Shown here: positions 47,847 to 59,448 of the stretch, in pieces | Layout of the letters: each line of letters opens with the position of its first letter | Numbering within the stretch: position 1 is the stretch's first letter | Source of the DNA: Glandiceps talaboti | Lineage: Eukaryota > Hemichordata > Enteropneusta > Spengelidae | Reading direction: 5' to 3' | Length of the DNA stretch: 64,000 bases | Assembly (NCBI RefSeq): GCF_964340395.1 | Contig: NC_135553.1 | Coordinates: forward strand, 20,510,449 to 20,574,448 | The notes under the pieces: generated by a model | Told to the model about the DNA's origin: nothing | Database searches by the model: none | What the model saw: only the letters and a program-made list of their open reading frames with translations | Made by a program: the position numbers and the translations under genes

Positions 47847-48202
47847 AAAGTGATCATATGTATGAGGATTGTGTTATCTATTTTTGAATTTTGAATTTAT
47901 AAAAAAATTTCATCATGGCTTCCTACTTGAAAATACTAATTATTGAAACAACATTGACAAAAGTCTGTGTTTGTAACTCAATACATCGCAAAAAGCTAAA
48001 AATGTTTTAAAAGTTTCTTATTGTCCATACAATAACAAATATCTTCCTATTATGCTTTTTCAATTTATTGAGTTATAAAAAAAGGACTTGGTATAATTAT
48101 GTTGTTTCACATTGAGTTTTCTAGTAGGAAGCCATGATAAAATTGTTTTATAAATTAAAAATCCAAAATAAATACCCAATCCTCATCCATATGACCACTT
48201 TG
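47847..48202. mobile_element. Family A palindromic MITE, full copy (A7)
   Basis: Left end AAAGTGATCATATGTATGAG, right end CTCATCCATATGACCACTTT. The centre TTATTGTCCATACAATAACA has lost perfect symmetry. Arm landmarks are as in A1. Confidence 0.88.
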
Positions 48203-48636
48203 ATAAATACAATGCCTTTTTTTTTCATAAGTAACTGACCCATTTTTAGTGAATATATTTTTGGTTATCCGATGAAAACAAATTTATGCTCCAGTTCTAG
48301 TGAGTGCAGGTCTTAGTAGAAAAACCCACGTCATAATATTACTTTACTTCGCTTAATTGTTCTAAGGTTCCTACATCATCCTTACTCACCTCCATATCAT
48401 TAAAATGACATTTCATTCGTAAAATAAGTGAAATTTTCATGATTTCTGAGATTTTTTTCTGAATTTTGTAAAAAAAAAATTTGTCAGTACATCATACTGT
48501 TGTTAAACAGAAAATATTGTGATTTTAGTACATTGATGGTATAAAGGTATTCTATTTTCTCAATAACTGAGAATTGAAATCAATGATTCCAAGAAGTGTA
48601 TCACAATTATTAATTTACATAATGATTAACACATTT

Positions 48637-48970
48637 AAAATGGCCATATGGATGAAGATTTGGGTATTTATTTTGGATTTTTATTTTACAATATAATTTT
48701 ATCATGGCTTCCTGGTTCAAAAATCAATGTCAAACAACACATGCCATGTCCTTCTTTGTAGCTCAATAAATTGCTAAAGATTAATAAATGTGTAAAATGT
48801 TTGTTATTTGTACGTAAAATAACAAACATTTTACACACTTTTTAGATTTTTGCAATGTATTGAGTTATAAAAATAGACTGTTTCACATTGATCTTTCAAG
48901 TAGAAAGCCATGATAAAATTGTTTTGTAAACCAAAAATCCAAACTGAATCTTCATCCATATGATCACATT
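48637..48970. mobile_element. Family A palindromic MITE, full copy (A8)
   Basis: Left end AAAATGGCCATATGGATGAA, right end TTCATCCATATGATCACATT, centre GTTATTTGTACGTAAAATAA. Slightly shortened right arm. Confidence 0.88.
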
Positions 48971-49012
48971 CATTAACATATTAATTAACATATTAATTAA
49001 CATATGTTAATG
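48971..49012. repeat. Short tandem repeat of ATTAACATATTA type
   Basis: Three and a half units of a 13-base motif (CATTAACATATTA/ATTAACATATTA) directly abut the family A copy before it. Confidence 0.7.
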
Positions 49013-49788
49013 AGTATTGTAAGGATAAATTCTTAACAGAATCTCATCAATTTTAATTTTCCATATCTATGTATATTAGGATTACCATATAAGGTTATCG
49101 TCAGAACAAACACTAACATCACAAATTATTAGAAGAAAATTGTCCGAATTCCATATCACAGCTTGATATTACAATTTGACAGGGGTGACGCCGACCCTGA
49201 CATAAATTGTAAACAGATCCAGACCCTATAGAAGCAAAGTCATTTAAATATGTAGGTCTATTATATTAACATAATATTCACAAAGTAGGGCACTGACATT
49301 GTTATCGGTAATGTAAATTTGGTTTTAATAATATCCATGATAACCGCTGGCAATCACACTTAGAAGTCACATGATACATGCATATTTTGATAATTTCTTG
49401 GATTTTTTTGTCTTTCATACGTGGGATTTTTATATCGTTTATATTAATTCCAACCCTGCATCCCGCACCCCCATCTCTAGTATCCAAAATGAAAGCTTAC
49501 AGGTCAAATTTTGCCCACCCATTCAAATTATTATCATGTTGGATTTTTTAGGAGAATTCATTTGGATTGTAGAAGTTCGTTATGAGTATGTTTTATGATT
49601 ATTGCTTGAATTTATAATGTGATACCACTCACAAGGTAAATATGGATCATAGATCTATCACTGAATAAAATCACAAATTAATTCATTATTGCATAATTAA
49701 CACAAATTTACCTGAATGAGAATATGATTTTGTAGGTATTGGGTTAATTAGCATAAATTCAATCGAAATGAATCCTTGAGTGACTCAC

Positions 49789-49996
49789 ATAAATTAGCAT
49801 ACATTTACATATTAATGAGAACAGAGTTGAGTAGGTATGAGGTCAAGGTCAGAAACATAGTCAAATGACAGATTAGCATAAGTGTAAGAGAACTGCATAA
49901 ATTAGCATATATTTACTTATTAATGAGAACATAGTTGAGTAGGTATAGATCAGAAGAATAGTTAAATCACAGATTAGCATAAGTGTAAGAGAACTG
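49789..49996. repeat. Two-copy tandem repeat, unit about 105 bp, with decayed flanks
   Basis: Both units run CATAAATTAGCATA-ATTTAC, TTAATGAGAACA-AGTTGAG, TAGGTAT, AGATTAGCATAAGTGTAAG and AGAACTG. Weaker relatives (TTACCTGAATGAGAA, TAGGTATTGGGTTAATTAGC) lie at 49690-49765, and another partial one at 49990-50030, so the original array was longer. Confidence 0.75.
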
Positions 49997-50089
49997 GAGA
50001 ACTGCATAAATTTACCTGACTGAAAACAGTTTCCATGGAAATGAGTAGTTATTCGTTTAGAGGAAGACTTGGCAATGGAATAAATTAAC

Positions 50090-51426
50090 ACTCATAAAAA
50101 TCTCAGATTACTGGCCATTTTATTTTTTTGACTATATATCTTTGCATATCATGACACATATTAATTGGGATAATAGTCTAATTTGGGAATTACCCAAAAT
50201 CTTTCATAGGAAGTAGTACATGGAAACGTTACAATTTCTAGTTTCACAGTAATATTTAAAATGGTTCTGAAAACAAGGAAATTCCTCTCCATGGTTACCA
50301 AAACATTACAAAACTAATAAGGAAATAATAGATGAAACAGGGAAATGCCAACAAGTAATACGGAAATAACTCTGTGTAACAGTATGCTAATTTTATGCAT
50401 GCATGCATAAATTTACATATCAAATAGTTGAGGTAATTAAACCAAAATAGGGATTTCAGAAACTTGATGAAAATATTCATTACAATCAACATTTTAAACA
50501 TCCGTTACTTCCTCAGTATCAAGTCTTTGTTGTCAAATATTTACTGACTCAGAGACTTATTTTTTCTTGTTTCATATAAATAGAAAAAAAAAGGTGAAAA
50601 GATTGTTTGTGTAAGTTTTTTCAGTTTCAGGGTGAAATTTGTATGCTTCTGATCAAAATATTCTCTCCTCATGCTGATCAGATATTTGTAGGGTGATGTA
50701 TCCATAAAGTGCGAAAACAAATTTCTGCTCTCAAAATCACCTCCCCAAACCCAAAAATATCCTGTTTCCAAAAATATCTGTACAATTTATCAAAAGATTA
50801 TGATAAAAAGTGTAAAAATTAAAGATAAGATAGAAAGCACAGGATTACTGAATAAAAAATTTTTTTGGCATGAATAACAACTGTACAGTATCTGAAACTG
50901 CTTTTTCTGTCATTCAAGAACAAACAGTAGTTGTTTTTAGTGTATGGTAGTCTAGCTAGCACAGGTCAGGCACTGTGACAGTGTGAGGGCTTGTCTTTTG
51001 TTTGGCAACCCTCCAAGTACAGATCTGATGTCTTTACTAATAAGGATGATGTATGATATGGTAGCTATGATTTATAGCAGCATTTCGTGGTAAAATTTGT
51101 ACACTTCAGTGTCAAATTACTGTGGTAGAAGAAAAATCATGAACTTTACGGAAGTACATACGTACTTTGTTGATGGGTGCTAAACGTATACATGTAGTAA
51201 AGTCAGTGAAATACTATCAAGATTAATTGATGGTCAATTCTCAGTTTCATCCTGAGTATATTTATCTGACATTTAACACGGTCAAATTCTACATAATGAA
51301 TTCTTTAGTGTTTTGTAATCCATCCATACTGTCACTGTTGGAAACCATCTATGGAAATACAAAAAAAAATGTAGTTTACGGAAGCCTTTATTTTCGTTGT
51401 TGTTTCCAAAAAGTACAAAGTGTATC
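50090..51426. other. Unique AT-rich DNA, no gene seen
   Basis: Nothing recognised. The short minus-strand frames around 50295-50771 lack domains. Confidence 0.45.
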
Positions 51427-51695
51427 AAAGTGGCCATATGGATGAGGATTGGGTATTTATGTTGGAATTTTTTAATCTATAGTAAAACAATTTTATCATG
51501 GCTTCCTACTTGAAAAATCAATGTGAAACAACATAGACCAAGTCTGTGTTTGTAACTCAATGCATTGCAAAAGATTAATAATTGTATGAAGTCTTGTGTT
51601 ATTGTACATACAATAACATACATTTCACACATTTTTTTTTTTAGCTTTATCCAATTTATTGAGTTACAAACACAGACTAATTTGGCCTATGTTTT
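51427..51695. mobile_element. Family A MITE, right end truncated (A9)
   Basis: Left end AAAGTGGCCATATGGATGAG, full left arm, centre TTATTGTACATACAATAACA. The right arm breaks off after GAGTTACAAACACAGAC near 51680. Confidence 0.87.
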
Positions 51696-51784
51696 GTAGT
51701 GCTTTTGAAGGGATGTAACTAACAGTTGACTTTTGAAAAAAAAAATGAAAAAAAAAATATATACAATGTACTATCTTGAAGCTT

Positions 51785-52215
51785 ACAGGTAAATCATTGA
51801 GGGATCGCCGAACAACTGTGCATATCATACACATTTTATATTCCCTAAGAACAATTTAGATAGATAAGAAACAGGCTTCCCAAAGACCACTCAATACAAA
51901 TATAAACAACACCACATTCCTGCCTACAAGCAGGCACTGTATGTGTACACGCATATCACTTGTAACTTTGAATCAATACACTTGTATGTGTCAAAATCTT
52001 AGCCTGCATGCAATGCAATAACTTTCAATAGCTTGTTTGTTCCAAGGATGATGTGTGTGTGTCTGTGTATCAGTAGGGGTTGGATGGTGTTATTTATATT
52101 TTGTATTGATTGGTCTGTGGGAAGCCAGTTTCTTATCTATCTAAATTGTTTTTAGGGAACATAAAATGTGTATGATATGCAGTCATTAGGCGATCCCTCT
52201 CTGTTTTACCTGTAA
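51785..52215. mobile_element. Large hairpin element, about 430 bp
   Basis: Arms of about 140 bases. Left: TACAGGTAAATCATTGAGGG then ATCGCC, CATATCATACACATTTTAT, TTAGATAGATAAGAAACAGG and CTTCCCA. Right: the complement, TGGGAAGCCAGTTTCTTATC through ATAAAATGTGTATGATATG to GGCGATCCCTCTCTG and TTTTACCTGTA. The loop is about 140 bases with a GTGTGTGTCTGTG patch. No coding capacity and no second copy in the window. Confidence 0.75.
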
Positions 52216-52636
52216 ATCATATCAAACTAGAAAATGATCTCAGTCTTTTTCATTGGTGCCTGTGAATGTCACATTGTTTAATATCAGCACCCTGATTGGT
52301 CTATGAACTTATGACATCATAAGATCCTTTAAGACTGTGGGAAAATATACTGAGGCACCCTAGCCTAGTCAGCATCAGACATCAGTAGTTGACTATAATC
52401 TTATCTGGGACATATACTACCCTGCAAATTTCAACCTTGACTATAATATACAATGTAAAACACTTTTATATTTGATATCAAGGATCCCCTTAATTATAAT
52501 TTACACATCTGTAAACAGATTCTCGCTAAATAGTTTGTCAATAAACAGATACTGTTCTGGTAGAGAGAGGATTTAAGTTATAAATGAGAGCAGTAATGAC
52601 TCATATGATTCATAATGCAAATATAAAAAAGATGTT
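52216..52636. other. Unique AT-rich DNA, no gene seen
   Basis: Nothing recognised. Confidence 0.5.
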
Positions 52637-53027
52637 TGTTTCTGATAACATGACTTCAGAAAATAGGTCGGTCAGGATTTTATTTTATTTTGCATTTTAA
52701 TTTTTTTAAATTACTTTGACCCAAAGACAAGGTACTCGTTGATCACAATACTTCTGTACCAGTTGATGAAGTGTATAAGAAGTAAATGAAGACAATTATG
52801 TGATTCAGAAGTAAACAAACACAATATGCAGACTGTGCTGTTATAGACTGGAATGACATCGTTTGTCGTTGAAATTTGAATTTTTAAAAAAAGTAACCAA
52901 AGATACTTTGGCAATAAAATCTACAGGGAAATAGAAGTAAATTGTCCTAATTTTACCTCACTTATAAAAAATGTTTAGGGTCGGTGGCTTAAACTAGGGT
53001 TGGTCGGGTTATCGGAAAAAACCCACT
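52637..53027 (+). mobile_element. Family C element with a different interior (C3)
   Basis: The left end (TTTCTGATAACATGACTTCA, AATAGGTCGGTCAGGATTTT, TTGACCCAAAG) and right end (AAAATGTTTAGGGTCGGTGG, CTTAAACTAGGGTTGGTCGG, GTTATCGGAAA) match C1 and C2. The middle, about 52728-52965, has no visible similarity to theirs (no AAGGTCAAGAAGACAAAG block). Confidence 0.7.
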
Positions 53028-53454
53028 ATAAATTAGCCTTAATAGTGGGATTGCTCCTGTCAACTTGTCATCACTTCCTAAACATTGTTGGCAAACTTTC
53101 AGAAGTGTCATATATATCATACTAAACTCATACATATGGTGGGAAATTATGGAGGAAATGATACATATTAAAATGTAATTCTTGGTCAAACTTTATTACA
53201 TCTAATAATATCATGTATATAATTTATTGATTTTTCTAGGAATGTTGTCATGACAAGAGGAAAATGTTGTCCTATTTCTTCAAAGTGCATGATTTTAAAT
53301 AGAGGTGTAAAAATGTCATGAAACTCACATGTTTCAACAATCAAATCAAAATCTAGATTATAATGGTGTAATTAGTATATAATTGATCAAACAAACTCAA
53401 CAAATCACTCAGTTTCTTCAAAAGGTCAAACGTGTACCATTCCTGTATTGTTCA

Positions 53455-53590
53455 GCTGGTTGGTCAGTTGGTTAGTTGGTTGGTCTGTTGTTGGTTAGTC
53501 AGTTAGTTAGTTGGTTGGTCAGATGGTTGGTTGGGTGATTGGATTGTTGGTCGGTCAGTCGGTTGGGTGGCTGGGTGGGTGGTGAGTGGT
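53455..53590. repeat. Degenerate (GTTGGTY)n-type minisatellite
   Basis: A G/T-rich tract of GGTTGGTCAGTTGGTTAG-like units of 4-8 bases, drifting into TGGGTGGGTGG at its end. Confidence 0.85.
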
Positions 53591-53785
53591 TCCTCCTGAT
53601 TATAGGAGCTCCCTCAGCTCAGTCAGCAGTATTGTGGGACGAGGCTGCTTGTGACTCAGTTGTTAAAAACCAATGAGACAATTAAACAGGTACAATAAAC
53701 AAACATATGACAAACAGGTTTTAAAGAAGGGGAGCCCATTTGCCTCCAGTAAAAAGCATAAGGTAAAAACAGTCTATTACAGGAC

Positions 53786-54430
53786 CAGCCTGGATGAGAA
53801 TTTTGTAATTATTTTTGATTTTAATCAGTGAAATATCTTCACTATGGTTTTCTACATGAAAGAACGGCTAGTGCAAAACAACAAAGACTGTTTGTAACTC
53901 AATAAATTGTAAGCCAGGCAGAAGTAACAAATAAGTACAATATGTAGGATAACAAACTTTTTACAATTTTTTTACTTTTTTTTTTTTTTTTGCAATTATT
54001 TAGTTATAAATATGGACTTGGGCTATTTTGTCATGATGGGCGAATCATTAGAGACGGTGATCATGCGATACAACTTTGCATTTGCAAGTTGCAGGTTCAA
54101 GCCCCATCACTGCCATAAATTCTTTCTGAATGGCTATAAACTCCTTGGGCAAGATTTGATGATTGGATCTCAGTCAACGTACCCAGCTGTATAATTGGGA
54201 ACCTGGTAGGATAGAGGTTGCAAAGTGACTCTGTGAATGTTGTAGATGCTGCTGTGCCACTATAGATCCGTGCCATGGGTATTTTGAGTACAGAGTGGGA
54301 AAGCATTATATAAAAACCAACATTTATATTAACATATTTGTTTCCTCATTGTTTTTTCAAGTAGAAAAACATACTTCAGAAAATCCATTATGTACTACAT
54401 GTATATTTTCACATCCATATGGCCACTGTA
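53786..54430. mobile_element. Family A MITE, diverged and split by a SINE (A10)
   Basis: Left-arm pieces: GGATGAGAATTTTG, TATGGTTTTCTACATGAAAG, GTTTGTAACTCAATAAATTG. Centre: weak, near AATATGTAGGATAACAAAC. Right arm: GCAATTATTTAGTTATAAAT, GGACTTGGGCTATTTTG, then the insertion, then TTTCCTCATTGTTTTTTCAA, GTAGAAAA and CATCCATATGGCCACTGTAA. It is the most diverged family A copy here. Confidence 0.75.
54031..54340 (+). mobile_element. tRNA-derived SINE inserted in the MITE
   Basis: About 310 bases interrupt A10 exactly where its right arm should continue. The head contains a box B-like GGTTCAAGCCC (54094-54104) after a GATGGGCGAATCATTAGAGA start. The body contains TATAAACTCCTTGGGCAAG, TTGGGAACCTGGTAGGATAG and GCATTATATAAAAACC, and the tail is AT-rich. 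TATTTTG (54024-54030) and ATATTTG (54334-54340) at the two junctions look like an imperfect target-site duplication. It differs from the SINE at 841 and 38620. Short frames on both strands here are not genes. Confidence 0.65.
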
Positions 54431-54524
54431 AAGAGCAGATTTCTTTGGCTCATCAAAATAATGAATCATTTTGATAGATAATATCAAAGTTTAATGTGTT
54501 AAAACAAGGTCAATGTATTATACC

Positions 54525-54760
54525 ACCATATTCATGAAATTTATCCTTCCTTGGCACTCTCCTTTAAGTTAATTTACATAACAATACCCTTCCTTGACAC
54601 TTGTTTAAATAAATTTACATAACAATGCATATTCCATATTCATGAATTTTGATCTGGGTTTTGACAATCTCTTTTTATACATAAACTTATACAACAATAT
54701 TGATATATTTTATTCATGAAAGTGGTCCTGCCATGACTCTCATTTACACACATTTTAGTA
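54525..54760. repeat. Degenerate tandem repeat, unit about 75-110 bp, three units
   Basis: Each unit has ATATTCATGAAA or similar, a TTGGCACTCTC/TTTGACAATCTC/CATGACTCTCA block and a TTTACATAACAAT-like end. Units start near 54528, 54637 and 54711. Confidence 0.6.
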
Positions 54761-54862
54761 ATAAATAAAGGTTAACGTCGTTTTTTTCAAAACCAGCCGA
54801 CTTCTTCTGATGAAACTGGTCAGAGTCAAAGCTAAAATATATATTGTGTTAATTTGTCTTTA

Positions 54863-55208
54863 AAAGTGGCCATATAGATGAGGATTGGGTATTTATTTTG
54901 GATTTTTAATTTATAAAACAATTTTATTATGGCTTCCTTCTTGAAAAGTTAATGTAAAACAACATAAACCAAGTCTGTGTTTGTAACTCAATAAATGGCA
55001 GAAGATAACTAAAATATGTAAAATGTTTGTTATTGTATGTACATTAACAAACTTTTTACACATTTTTTGCAGTGTATTGAGTTACAAACAAAGTGTTAGT
55101 CAATGCTGTTTCATATTGATTTTCCAAGTATGAATTTAACCATGATAAGATTGTTTATAAATTCAAAATTCAAAATAAATACCCAATCCTCATCCATATG
55201 TCCACTTT
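54863..55208. mobile_element. Family A palindromic MITE, full copy (A11)
   Basis: Left end AAAGTGGCCATATAGATGAG, right end CTCATCCATATGTCCACTTT, centre GTTATTGTATGTACATTAAC. Flanked by TTTA-like bases on both sides. Confidence 0.88.
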
Positions 55209-55567
55209 AAAAGCCATTGAAATACAAGGTCATTGTCATTTCCGAGGGTTCAACGACACCTGGGAAGTTGAAGTAATTTAAAGTAGACAAGTGGAATTAT
55301 AAATAAAGTAGTATAAGTGCCATAGTCGTAGGATGTACATCCTTGAAATCATGTTTTTCTGTACAGTGTGGAAAATAAAATGAATTTCGATATCCCTTAC
55401 GTAATAGATCTTATCACAGGATAGAGGACATATAATTTTGTTCTCACGATTATCTGGATTTCTGATATTATTTTCTCTATATTTCAAATAAAAGTTTTAA
55501 ATATTGCCAACAGAACTATTGTTTCTTCTCACTGTTTTTTTTTCCTTTTTCCTACTCTATCATTGTC

Positions 55568-55953
55568 TTAGGCCTAATAAAAAAAATTGTGTGGTTCCAG
55601 TTACACTCAATTTTAGAATAGGTAGGGTAGGTAGATTTTTCATTTTATTTTATTACATATTTTTTCATGTGTGAGTGTCAAGTTCAGGTTTTCCATTGTT
55701 TTCCAAGTGGTCTCTGTGTTGTTTATTTCTTCCTATCAGATGTACAGCCATTAAAGATTGGAAGAATAGTTTTAGAGTGTCTTTTTAAGTTAATATAAGT
55801 TTCCACATTCACTATTTCTCGTGAGACTTCACACAATTTTTGCGATTTTATTATTTTTTTCTCGAATACGTATAAAAAAAGTTTAGGGTCAGCAGTGAAA
55901 AGCTAGGTGTGGTTGAGTAACCAGAACCACATAATTATTTTTTTTTAGGCCTT
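55568..55953 (+). mobile_element. Family B MITE, near full length
   Basis: Begins TTAGGCCTAATAAAAAAAAT with GTGTGGTTCCAGTTACAC and ends GAGTAACCAGAACCACATAA with TTTTTTTTAGGCC. The mirrored TTAGGCC at both ends supports AGGCCTAAAA as part of the terminal inverted repeat. Confidence 0.82.
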
Positions 55954-56396
55954 ATCTAGAGTTTACCAACTTTGCTTTAATTAGTAGATTGCTAATCCTG
56001 GAACAAACTCACGTTCTAATTGCCCAATTAACACATTGCACAGTGAGTGTACACATTCACTGATCATGACTATAAATGGAAGTGCTTGTACTTGATTATT
56101 CATCCTCTAACCCTGTGATCTTATCTGTTGCTGCATGTTGTGCACTACTGCCATCTGAATCCAGAAAGTTAAAAAAAAAATGTAAAAATATGAAATATTT
56201 CTCTTGGTCTTTATTAGTTTCATTATTGGGTGTGTACTGTATTTCTGTTTATGCTTGGTATAGTTTATATAACTCAATCTATCCAAATCCCCACTTTTGT
56301 CTCTGATAGCTAAGCCTGTCTATACTCATGCACTCTATCTGTGACTCCACTGCAAACAGTTGTAGTGGATTGAGTCATAGACAGACAAGCTGTTTG
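55954..56396. other. Unique AT-rich DNA, no gene seen
   Basis: A 76-codon frame at 56076-56306 has a hydrophobic stretch (SWSLLVSLLGVYCISVYAWY), but nothing else supports it. Confidence 0.4.
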
Positions 56397-56401
56397 ATGA
56401 T

Positions 56402-56612
56402 GATGATTGTGGTGGTGGTGGTGGTGGTGGTGGTGGTGGTGGTGGTGATGACGATCATGGTGGTGGTGGTGGTGGTGGTGTGGTAGTGGTGGTGTCGGGA
56501 TCTATAGTGATGGTGGTTGTGGTGGTAGTGATGATGACATCCACGATGACAATATCGACAACGATGAAGACAGTGATGGTGGTGGTAGTGAAGGAGATGA
56601 TGGGGGGGGGGG
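56402..56612. repeat. (GGT)n-rich microsatellite ending in a G run
   Basis: Several blocks of GGT with GAT and AGT variants, then about 11 G residues at 56600-56611. The His/Thr-rich minus-strand frame is an artefact. Confidence 0.93.
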
Positions 56613-57049
56613 GTCATACATAAAAAGAACAAAGTAATGAAATAAATGATAGCTGTAACAGTGTCTTATCTATTATTTCTTTCCTCTCGCAAACTCTTTG
56701 TAATCTGTGCTAAGTTTAAGTCTCCTTCCTATATAAAATATTGTTAAAATGATTTGAAATCACCTGTGAATAAAATATGGGAACAATTAAACTTTCTTCA
56801 TATATATTGAAAACCTCATTCAGTTCTAAACAAACAAAAAAGTGTACCTGCCATTTTTTGGAAACATTGACGAAAATTTTATACCTACAAAGATAATTTG
56901 GTATCTTTGCTATTCTCAGGACTGTTCTTGCACTCACCCCCACCCCCTCCCTGTGTACTTTATTTGCCCATTTTGTCAATATGTTCCCTTATAGAATCTG
57001 ATTTTGAATAAGAGCTAAATTGCCATTGTTCAAGGGGGTCATTTACATA

Positions 57050-57060
57050 GTTCCCCCCCC

Positions 57061-57099
<39 letters not shown>
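57050..57099. repeat. Poly-C followed by poly-A
   Basis: About 10 C residues then about 37 A residues. A retrotransposed poly-A tail is possible, but no element body was recognised upstream. Confidence 0.9.
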
Positions 57100-57610
57100 A
57101 GGTTGAAGGATTATGTTAGATATAGGATATGTCTGTCAGGACTCCAAAATTGGCTGTAATTTCATACCTGTGACTAAGAAACAGAAAAATAAAAAGGGCC
57201 GCCCTTACCTGTGTCTGAGGGATTATGTATTCATCTATCATATAGGGCAATGCCCTTTCTGAATGTATAGATAGGGATGTTAAACTGAATAGGGTATCAA
57301 TTTCAAGGTCATTTTCAATGTACTGACAGAAGCTTAGGAATTTGCCAAGTTGACCTGATTGTGTTATTTTTAGTCTGGTCTATATGAAATATTTAGTTAT
57401 AAATCAAAGTTGAGTTGTGTGAATCATAGCAGAAGTATTGTATCAGCGGTTATGCAGACCTCAAGTAGTGGAACGTGTCACCACAACAGTCTATTAACAA
57501 CTATTATTACAGTTTTTGTCTTAATGTGACAAATCAGTTAAAATACTCTGCAAAGTACATTACAAAAAACAAAAGGGACACTGTGAGTCTGTGACATATT
57601 TGGGTTTTGG
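57100..57610. other. Unique AT-rich DNA, no gene seen
   Basis: Nothing recognised. Confidence 0.5.
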
Positions 57611-57900
57611 CATAAAACCCTTGCAGGAAATACTCAACATGGCTGAACACATGTCCAGTACGTGCAGTAGAACTCCTTTAGGGTATTAAAACATGATGTC
57701 ATCACCAGAATGATCTCCCATAAACCATTGCAGGAATTACTCAAAATGGCTGAACACATGTCCAGTACGTGCAGTGGAATTTCTTTAGGGTATTAAAACA
57801 TGATGTCATCACCAGAATGATCTCCCATAAACCCTTGCAGGAATTACCCAAAATGGCCACCAAACACATGTCAAGTGAAGTAGAAATTCTTTACAAGATT
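57611..57900. repeat. 107-bp tandem repeat, about 2.6 copies
   Basis: TTGCAGGAA(A/T)TACTCAA recurs at 57621, 57728 and 57835, exactly 107 bases apart. Units carry ATGGCTGAACACATGTCCAG, TACGTGCAGT, TTTAGGGTATTAAAACATGA and TGTCATCACCAGAATGATCT. The first two are nearly identical; the third decays after CAAACACATGTC. The 70-codon frame at 57769-57981 spans a unit and is not supported. Confidence 0.92.
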
Positions 57901-57903
57901 TCA

Positions 57904-58605
57904 AAGTTGAATGATTACTTAGTCACCAGTGAGCTATTTCATCACACGAAACCATTAAAGCCGCACAAGCTGAGTTGGTAATTTCTTTACTCAAGTAAAA
58001 ATACTTTACACGAAAACCTTGATTAAACTACATTACATGTATTCTATGACGTTACAGATGTCTTCTTACATTGTTAGCACAGTAGATTGCATAGGGGAAA
58101 TTTCTGTTATATTTTTTGATACTTATGATAAATTATGTCATCGGTTCATTTGGAAGTAAAGTTTATACCAGGTTGACTTCAGTCAATTGCAAATGGTTGT
58201 CAAGTATGATTCAGTAACTAGAATGCTCCAAGTACCTTTCAAATACATGGCAAAGATTGTGCCCCCAAAACCTATAAACTCAGCTTGTGCCTCTTTAAGG
58301 TAAAATAAATAATGAACAGTCCCTAATATGGTAGAAATAAGCCGAACTGGAATTGTCTTTTTTTATACATACAAATAAAGTGTGTGTGACTTTAAATGAC
58401 TTGTACAGAGTCATGAGGCTGCTTAATTTCAAAATTTATGTGTTGTCATCAAAGAAATATGATGCTTAATGTGATTTTAATTCAACTCAGAGCTAATAAC
58501 AGCTGTACTTGACAGATAAAACTGTACTATTTTTCGTTTTTCGAGTATAAATCCTTCACACTTGTTTTCAAATAATTTAGTAGCTTCCTCCATAGTTGCA
58601 GTAAA
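57904..58605. other. Unique AT-rich DNA, no gene seen
   Basis: Nothing recognised. Confidence 0.5.
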
Positions 58606-58606
58606 T

Positions 58607-58785
58607 TTTAAAGGCCCACCGCAGTCAAAATTTAGATTCAGATTAAAATTCATGTGTGAAAAAGATTTGTCTAGCTGTGCTAAAAAAAAGAAGAAAAGTT
58701 GAATGAATTGTATCCTATGTATCCCTATGGCAACACTGAGATCATTTAATTGGTAAACCTGGTATTGAATCCTGGGCCTTTAAGA
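58607..58785. mobile_element. Possible small MITE with 11-bp terminal inverted repeat
   Basis: TTAAAGGCCCA at the left is mirrored by TGGGCCTTTAA at the right, about 178 bases apart. A single TTAAAGGCCCA also occurs at 41240. The interior has no coding capacity. Mobility is inferred only from end symmetry. Confidence 0.4.
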
Positions 58786-58870
58786 AAAGAATGGTGTATG
58801 TGCAATGTTCTTCTGTGCCGTATGTGGTAGGCTAGTGGTGCATATTGTGAATAGTTGAAATAAAATATAT

Positions 58871-59448
58871 ATAGCTAAAATGGTGTAGGCTTGGAGTTAA
58901 TTCAGTCATGGGACATTACAGCTAAAATGATGTAGGCTGAGTTAATTCACTCATGGCCTGGACATTACAGCTAAAATGATGTAGGCTTGGAATTTTGCTC
59001 ATGGGACATATACAGCTAAAATGATGTAGACTTGGTGTTTCATTCATGGGACACATACAGCTAAAATGATGTAGGCTTGGTGTTTCACTCCAGAGACATT
59101 ACATTTTTTAAACAGAGCTAGACATATTTCAACTCTAGACTAACAAAACAGCGACACAATAAACACAGCAGGATCCTTTCCCCAATCACATCGAACACTG
59201 ATAAGCATTGCTATTCTTTCACAGTGCAGTAAAACCAGGCTTCTAATGAAAACATTACACATGGACTTGATTTTAATGACAGCAATTGTTTGTTTTTTCT
59301 AACTGATAATCAATATTTAACCTTGATTACTTCTACATCCCCAGCGTGCATGGCACCTATGTAATTGTTTCATTTTGCATTAGAAGTTGTCTGACGGTGT
59401 ATATTAAATGTTGTGTCAAGAGTGAAACACCGAGCCGACAACATAGCT
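58871..59448 (+). mobile_element. Family E MITE with five tandem copies of its left terminus (E4)
   Basis: CAGCTAAAATG(A/G)TGTAGGCT begins at about 58871, 58918, 58967, 59010 and 59055. Each copy is followed by GTGTTTCACTCATGG-like text and GACATTACA or GACATATACA, so the units are about 43-50 bases. After the fifth the normal interior follows: AGACATATTTCAACTCTAGA, CACAGCAGGATCCTTTCCCC, then GCATTAGAAGTTGTCTGACG. It ends at a diverged right repeat GAGTGAAACACCGAGCCGAC, then AACATAGCT. Confidence 0.85.

Noticed and set aside
56375-56632. His/Thr-rich minus-strand frame, possible metal-binding protein
   Set aside because: It is the complement of a GGT microsatellite, with no non-repetitive coding sequence attached.
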